Positions 35,306-38,436 of a stretch of DNA of 38,436 nt are shown here, in pieces. Within the stretch, counting starts at the first letter, position 1; each line of letters starts with the position of its first letter. The DNA comes from Alphaproteobacteria bacterium. Lineage in GTDB: Bacteria; Pseudomonadota; Alphaproteobacteria; Caulobacterales; Aquidulcibacteraceae. Where the stretch lies: the NCBI GenBank assembly GCA_026400735.1, contig JAPLOL010000064.1, positions 1 to 38,436 of the forward strand. The letters run 5' to 3'. A program made the position numbers and the translations under genes. The notes under the pieces were generated by a model. That model was not told where the DNA came from and did no database searches. It was given only the letters and a program-made list of their open reading frames with translations.

Positions 35306-35826
35306 GATGGGGCAAATACGTTCTCGGCGCGCTGATCATTGCTGTGATCGTGCATTTCGCCGCCATCATCGCCGTGCCACGTGTCATGATGAACGTCGCC
35401 ATGCAGCGTTTCGGCGAAGGCGGCTCAAACGTCTGGCATTTGGCGGAACGAGTGTCGGTCGCGACGCAAAAGATCGTGCGCTCTTCACCCGACTTCGCCT
35501 ACTCCGCCTGCGTCTACGATCTCAGTAACGGCGCGGTCGTCATCTCCGCCGCGCCGTGGGATGAATATTGGTCGCTCTCGCTCTATGGCGACAACACCGA
35601 CAACTTCTTCGTCATCGACGATCGCGAAGCGCACTACGGCGCCGAGATCACGCTGGTGAAGCGCGGCACGCCCCATCCCGAAGGCGCATCGATGGTCGTC
35701 GAGAGCCCCAGCACGCGCGGCATCGCCCTGATGCGCCGTCTCGCGCCAACAGCAAGCACCTACAGCGCGGCAGCGGAAGTCGCGCGCGAAGACGTCTGCG
35801 CCAGCGTCGCGCAGCTCACCAACTAG
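35302..35826 (+). CDS. DUF1254-like domain protein, membrane-anchored
   Basis: 174 residues. One N-terminal TM segment (about 5-27) is followed by a short periplasmic domain with SPDFAYSACVYDLSNGAVVISAAPWDEYWSLSLYGDNTDNFFVIDDRE, the DUF1254-type core. ATG 35302 has AGGAGA at 35290-35295 and overlaps the DUF1214 stop. Both proteins probably form a complex on the outer face of the inner membrane. The stop overlaps that of mmcB in CTAG. Function unknown. Confidence 0.82.
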   Translation: MRWGKYVLGALIIAVIVHFAAIIAVPRVMMNVAMQRFGEGGSNVWHLAERVSVATQKIVRSSPDFAYSACVYDLSNGAVVISAAPWDEYWSLSLYGDNTDNFFVIDDREAHYGAEITLVKRGTPHPEGASMVVESPSTRGIALMRRLAPTASTYSAAAEVAREDVCASVAQLTN

Positions 35827-36254
35827 AACTCGGCATTTCGTAGCGCCGCCAAACGCGCAAACAGCAAGGTCACCGCTTTGCGGCGAGCACCCGCAAGCTG
35901 TCGAACAGGGCTATCGCGCAAAATCGCGCCGCCAAATCCGTCAGCAACAATGAGCCCGCACTCTTCCGGGATAATCTCGCGCGGAAAATTCTCGGTCACG
36001 CCGAAGAAGAAGCGATCGCAATAATCGACGTATTCCGGCCACTTCGAGTCACACGCATAGTCTTCGAGGCACGATTTCGTCTCGACGATCCAAATCTCGC
36101 CCTGCGGCGTCAGCGCCATCACGTCGGCGCGGCGGCCATTCGCAAGCGGAACTTCCAAGATCGGCGCAAGCCCGCGTTCCACCAGCATGCGCGTCACACC
36201 GCGCGCGAGCGCGGCGGTCACATCAGGGCGCGACAGTGGAGACCCGTCATCCAT
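35823..36254 (-). CDS. mmcB: MmcB-family DNA repair protein
   Basis: 143 residues of the PD-(D/E)xK nuclease-like fold: RRADVMALTPQGEIWIVETKS gives the Asp...ETK core, followed by DSKWPEYVDYCDRFFFGV and EECGLIVADGFGGAILR. Caulobacter MmcB takes part in mitomycin C tolerance and is SOS-induced. ATG 36254 has GGGAG about 9 nt upstream; the much longer open frame to 37091 is the antisense of the neighbouring lipoprotein gene and is not coding. No canonical GAAC/GTTC-N7 LexA box was found: two GAAC words upstream are spaced by 9. Confidence 0.9.
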   Translation of the reverse strand: MDDGSPLSRPDVTAALARGVTRMLVERGLAPILEVPLANGRRADVMALTPQGEIWIVETKSCLEDYACDSKWPEYVDYCDRFFFGVTENFPREIIPEECGLIVADGFGGAILRDSPVRQLAGARRKAVTLLFARLAALRNAEF

Positions 36255-36353
36255 GCGCGCATTCTCCCACTGCGCACGCGCAGGAACAAGCATCCGGAAC
36301 TGCGACGGCCACGCCCGCGTTCGCCGCTCATCGAAGTAAGGATGAACAACCCC

Positions 36354-37157
36354 ATGCGTACGAGTTTCTTCATGGCGGCCGCTGCAGCGGCGCTTTTGGC
36401 CGGTTGCGGCATCGGCGCGCCTACCTATCCACAATTCAGCGACACTTCGTACAGGATTGAAGGCATGACCGCAGCGCCGGGCGGCGGCGCTGCCACCCAC
36501 AGCGTTATCTACCGCGACGGTCCGAAAATGCGTGTTGAAGCAACGCTTCCGACGCTTGGTGAAGCGATCATAGTCTTCGACGAATCCACCAATGCCGCGT
36601 ACGTGCTGAATCCAACGCGTCAGTCGCCAACAGTCCCGGCAGCCGCGGCGCAAATTACAGCGCCCGCTGGCAGTACGACAACGCCTGCGACGACAGCCGC
36701 CACAACGACAACGCCGCCTGCAAGTACCGCAGTCGCACAGACAACTGGCGTCGCCGTCCGCATCCAAGACGCGGACGCGCCGCAGCCGCTCGAAACGGCT
36801 TGGGAAGCGCTCGGCGCCGATAACGCCCGTTCCACCGGCAAATGCGAAGTCGCCGGTGAGGCTGGCCACGAATGGACGCCGCGCCAGGCGCCTGCTCCAG
36901 GCGTCGAACGCACCGCCTGCATCACCGATGACGGCATTATCCTGCGCGTGCGCGAAAATGACCGCGTGCTGTGGGAAGCCACTTCGCTTCAGCGCGGCGA
37001 TCAAGACGATGCGCTGTTCGGCATCCCGCCCGGCTATCAGCTGATCGATCCGCAGGCCGTCGCCGAACAAGTCGGCGAGAGCATGGAGCAACTCGACAGC
37101 GTTACCGGCACTGCGCCGCCGACGACGACAACACCGGCGCCCGCCCCGCGCGGCTAA
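36354..37157 (+). CDS. Thr/Pro-rich lipoprotein of unknown function
   Basis: 267 residues from ATG 36354 (271 from ATG 36342). AAGGA at 36337-36341 suits the later ATG. The signal has lipobox LLAGC. An N-terminal beta-rich part (about 30-90, SVIYRDGPKMRVEATLPTLGEAIIVFDESTNAAYVLNP) resembles the fold of DUF4412-like periplasmic proteins, but that is only an impression. A low-complexity Thr/Pro/Ala linker at about 100-135 is followed by a second beta-rich part with two Cys (CEVAG; ACITDDG) and another Thr/Pro tail. It probably sits in the periplasm or outer membrane. A strong terminator follows. Function unknown. Confidence 0.8.
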   Translation: MRTSFFMAAAAAALLAGCGIGAPTYPQFSDTSYRIEGMTAAPGGGAATHSVIYRDGPKMRVEATLPTLGEAIIVFDESTNAAYVLNPTRQSPTVPAAAAQITAPAGSTTTPATTAATTTTPPASTAVAQTTGVAVRIQDADAPQPLETAWEALGADNARSTGKCEVAGEAGHEWTPRQAPAPGVERTACITDDGIILRVRENDRVLWEATSLQRGDQDDALFGIPPGYQLIDPQAVAEQVGESMEQLDSVTGTAPPTTTTPAPAPRG

Positions 37158-37173
37158 CGGCAGACATCAAACT

Positions 37174-37203
37174 AAAACCCCGCCGAGCGATCGGCGGGGT
37201 TTT
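37174..37203. terminator. Bidirectional Rho-independent terminator
   Basis: AAAA-CCCCGCCGA, loop GCGA, TCGGCGGGG-TTTT: a perfect 9-bp GC stem with A and T runs on both sides. It serves both the lipoprotein gene and the convergent ferritin-like gene. Confidence 0.93.
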
Positions 37204-37223
37204 CATTTGCTCAGTCGGGAAGA

Positions 37224-38384
37224 CTATTCAGCAGCGACAGCCGCGGCCTTCACGTCGTTCAACGCGCCGGTGTTGATGCCGAAATTGATCGTCTTCAGAT
37301 ATTGGATGCCTTCGTCAGCGATCGCGTCGCCAACCATCTCATCACCTTCGGCTTTGAACTCATCGAAGTCGATGTACATCGCATAGAAGCTCTTGGTGCG
37401 GTCGGTGATGATGCCGGCGTTCCACAGCGTCTTCACCAGCACGCGGAAGATGTTGGTGCCTTCCTTCATGTGCTCGCGGCGCGCTTCGTCGGTGGCGACT
37501 TCTTGGAAGCCCTGCATCACCTTGTCCGGATCCAGGCCGAACTGCGCGTAGATCGCGGTCATTTGGTGCGGTGCGACCAGGTTGAACAGCAGCGTCTGGA
37601 AGCAATGCGCGGCCCAGTTCTCAACGATCTCATGCTCTTCAGCCGAGAGTTTCGGAATGGTGCGGTCAGCCCAGATCTTACCGAACTTATGGTGGAAAGC
37701 TTCGTCCGTCATCACCAGCTGCGTCAGACGCTTCACCAACGGATCTTCCCACTCTTTGAAGATCGTCGCGAACGCGCCCATGGCGAGACCTTCGACAAGC
37801 ATCTGCATGCCGATGATCTTTTTGTAGACCTCCGGCGCGTGCACGATCTCTTGCAGCAAGCCAGCGAGCACCGTGCCGGCCGGCAGCGGCGAACCCCAAC
37901 GCGCAATGATGTACTTCGCGAACGCCGTGACGTGACGGCCTTCTTCGCGCGTTTGGTTGGCGGCGTATTCTTGCGCGCCCGGATCACGCAGCACGTGGCA
38001 GAGAGAAGCAGACAAGTTCAGCGCGCCCTGCTCACCGTGCAAGATCGAGCTCATCACCCAGCGGCCAACTTGGCTCTTGAAGCGAATGCGATCGGCCGGT
38101 TTGTCGGCGAAGTGGTTCGAGACGTAATCGGTCAGCAGCGCCGGGATCATCACGTCGGGGATGAAATCGGTCGTGTCCGGATCGAAGTCGTCGTTGAAGT
38201 CGATATATTTGGTGTCGAGCGGATCCCAGAAGTGATCATGGGTCGCTGAGATGATCTTATCGAACGCGGTGGAGCGGTTCAGGTGACGATCGATCTCCAG
38301 CATTTGGCTGAAATCGGTCGGCGGAACGGCGTCGTAGACCTCGTCCTTCGTGATCTGGCGGATAGGGGCGGCGGAGTCGGCCAT
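37224..38384 (-). CDS. Ferritin-like di-iron protein, large soluble
   Basis: 386 residues, mostly helical. The di-iron ligand pattern of ferritin-like carboxylate oxidases is visible: Glu118 (LHGEQGAL), Glu148-x-x-His151 (EEGRH), Glu198 (LVEGLAM), Glu228-x-x-His231 (DEAFHH). This E...ExxH...E...ExxH set fits the AurF/R2/acyl-ACP desaturase-like group, not storage ferritin, given the length and the extra N- and C-terminal helices. No signal peptide or TM, so cytoplasmic. ATG 38384 has GGGAGAG upstream. It could be an oxygenase or oxidase for an unknown substrate. Stands alone between the shared terminator and the window edge. Confidence 0.83.
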   Translation of the reverse strand: MADSAAPIRQITKDEVYDAVPPTDFSQMLEIDRHLNRSTAFDKIISATHDHFWDPLDTKYIDFNDDFDPDTTDFIPDVMIPALLTDYVSNHFADKPADRIRFKSQVGRWVMSSILHGEQGALNLSASLCHVLRDPGAQEYAANQTREEGRHVTAFAKYIIARWGSPLPAGTVLAGLLQEIVHAPEVYKKIIGMQMLVEGLAMGAFATIFKEWEDPLVKRLTQLVMTDEAFHHKFGKIWADRTIPKLSAEEHEIVENWAAHCFQTLLFNLVAPHQMTAIYAQFGLDPDKVMQGFQEVATDEARREHMKEGTNIFRVLVKTLWNAGIITDRTKSFYAMYIDFDEFKAEGDEMVGDAIADEGIQYLKTINFGINTGALNDVKAAAVAAE

Positions 38385-38436
38385 CGCGTCGTCTCTCCCG
38401 ATATGTGGCCGCTGCCTGGAGCGCGGACCTTCTTCT

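Noticed and set aside
36284..36300. Possible LexA (SOS) box upstream of mmcB
   Set aside because: Two GAAC words are separated by 9 nt; the alphaproteobacterial box needs 7.
36255..37091. Open frame extending mmcB upstream to 422 residues
   Set aside because: It is antisense to the lipoprotein gene; its sequence is Arg/Cys-rich and not family-like, and a good RBS precedes ATG 36254.

Overview
The window is a dense, GC-rich stretch of bacterial chromosome. Several features point to an alphaproteobacterium of the Caulobacterales/Hyphomonadaceae type. The block helicase - S4 protein - ferredoxin - CarD - RpoH is a familiar alphaproteobacterial arrangement, as is the bolA / J-domain protein / cobS group. 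The window also has MmcB, TonB-dependent receptors paired with spinster-type MFS permeases, and GANTC (CcrM-type) and TTAA (CtrA-type) motifs. No species can be named. No insertion sequence, prophage, CRISPR array or rRNA was seen, and no stretch above about 300 bases lacks a gene.

Layout. (1) 1-3184: the 3' part of selO and a lipoprotein-type PhoX phosphatase. (2) 3181-6032: a two-TM channel-like protein with two Rossmann/TrkA-N-like regions and a C-terminal RyR domain, divergent from a SLOG/LSDAT-like nucleotide-sensing protein, with tRNA-Arg(CCU) between them. This is a candidate nucleotide-gated channel and sensor pair. (3) 6121-16753: a one-strand catabolic locus. It holds a type-B carboxylesterase, a polyol-type SDR, a secreted SGNH esterase, a TonB-dependent receptor, a D-2-hydroxyacid (D-lactate) dehydrogenase, an HSL-type hydrolase, AraC and FadR/GntR regulators, and a spinster-like MFS permease. 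A perfect 16-bp sequence occurs, inverted, upstream of both the receptor and the regulator genes, and looks like a shared operator. (4) 16832-19449: gamma-glutamyltransferase and a lipoprotein with a degenerate staphylococcal-nuclease fold.

(5) 19446-24492, minus strand: SUV3-like helicase, S4 protein, 7Fe ferredoxin, CarD, terminator, RpoH. The helicase promoter region carries three GANTC sites and a near-CtrA site. (6) 24692-26982: DUF3108 protein, rpmB (L28), and a phytase-like esterase lipoprotein. (7) 26979-34699: cobT and cobS, normally adjacent, are split here by four accessory genes, three of them unrecognised; the J-domain gene and bolA follow. (8) 34721-38384: a DUF1214/DUF1254 membrane-anchored pair, mmcB, a Thr/Pro-rich lipoprotein, a strong bidirectional terminator, and a large ferritin-like di-iron protein.

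How the parts may work together. In the catabolic locus, an exported esterase and the outer-membrane receptor would act first. Cytoplasmic esterases would release a polyol or alcohol (for the SDR) and a 2-hydroxyacid (for the FAD enzyme), with the MFS permease moving substrate or product and the FadR/AraC pair sensing an acid. In the channel region, the SLOG protein would make, bind or sense a nucleotide-like signal that the RyR/Rossmann part of the channel responds to. Both are inferences from domain content and gene order.
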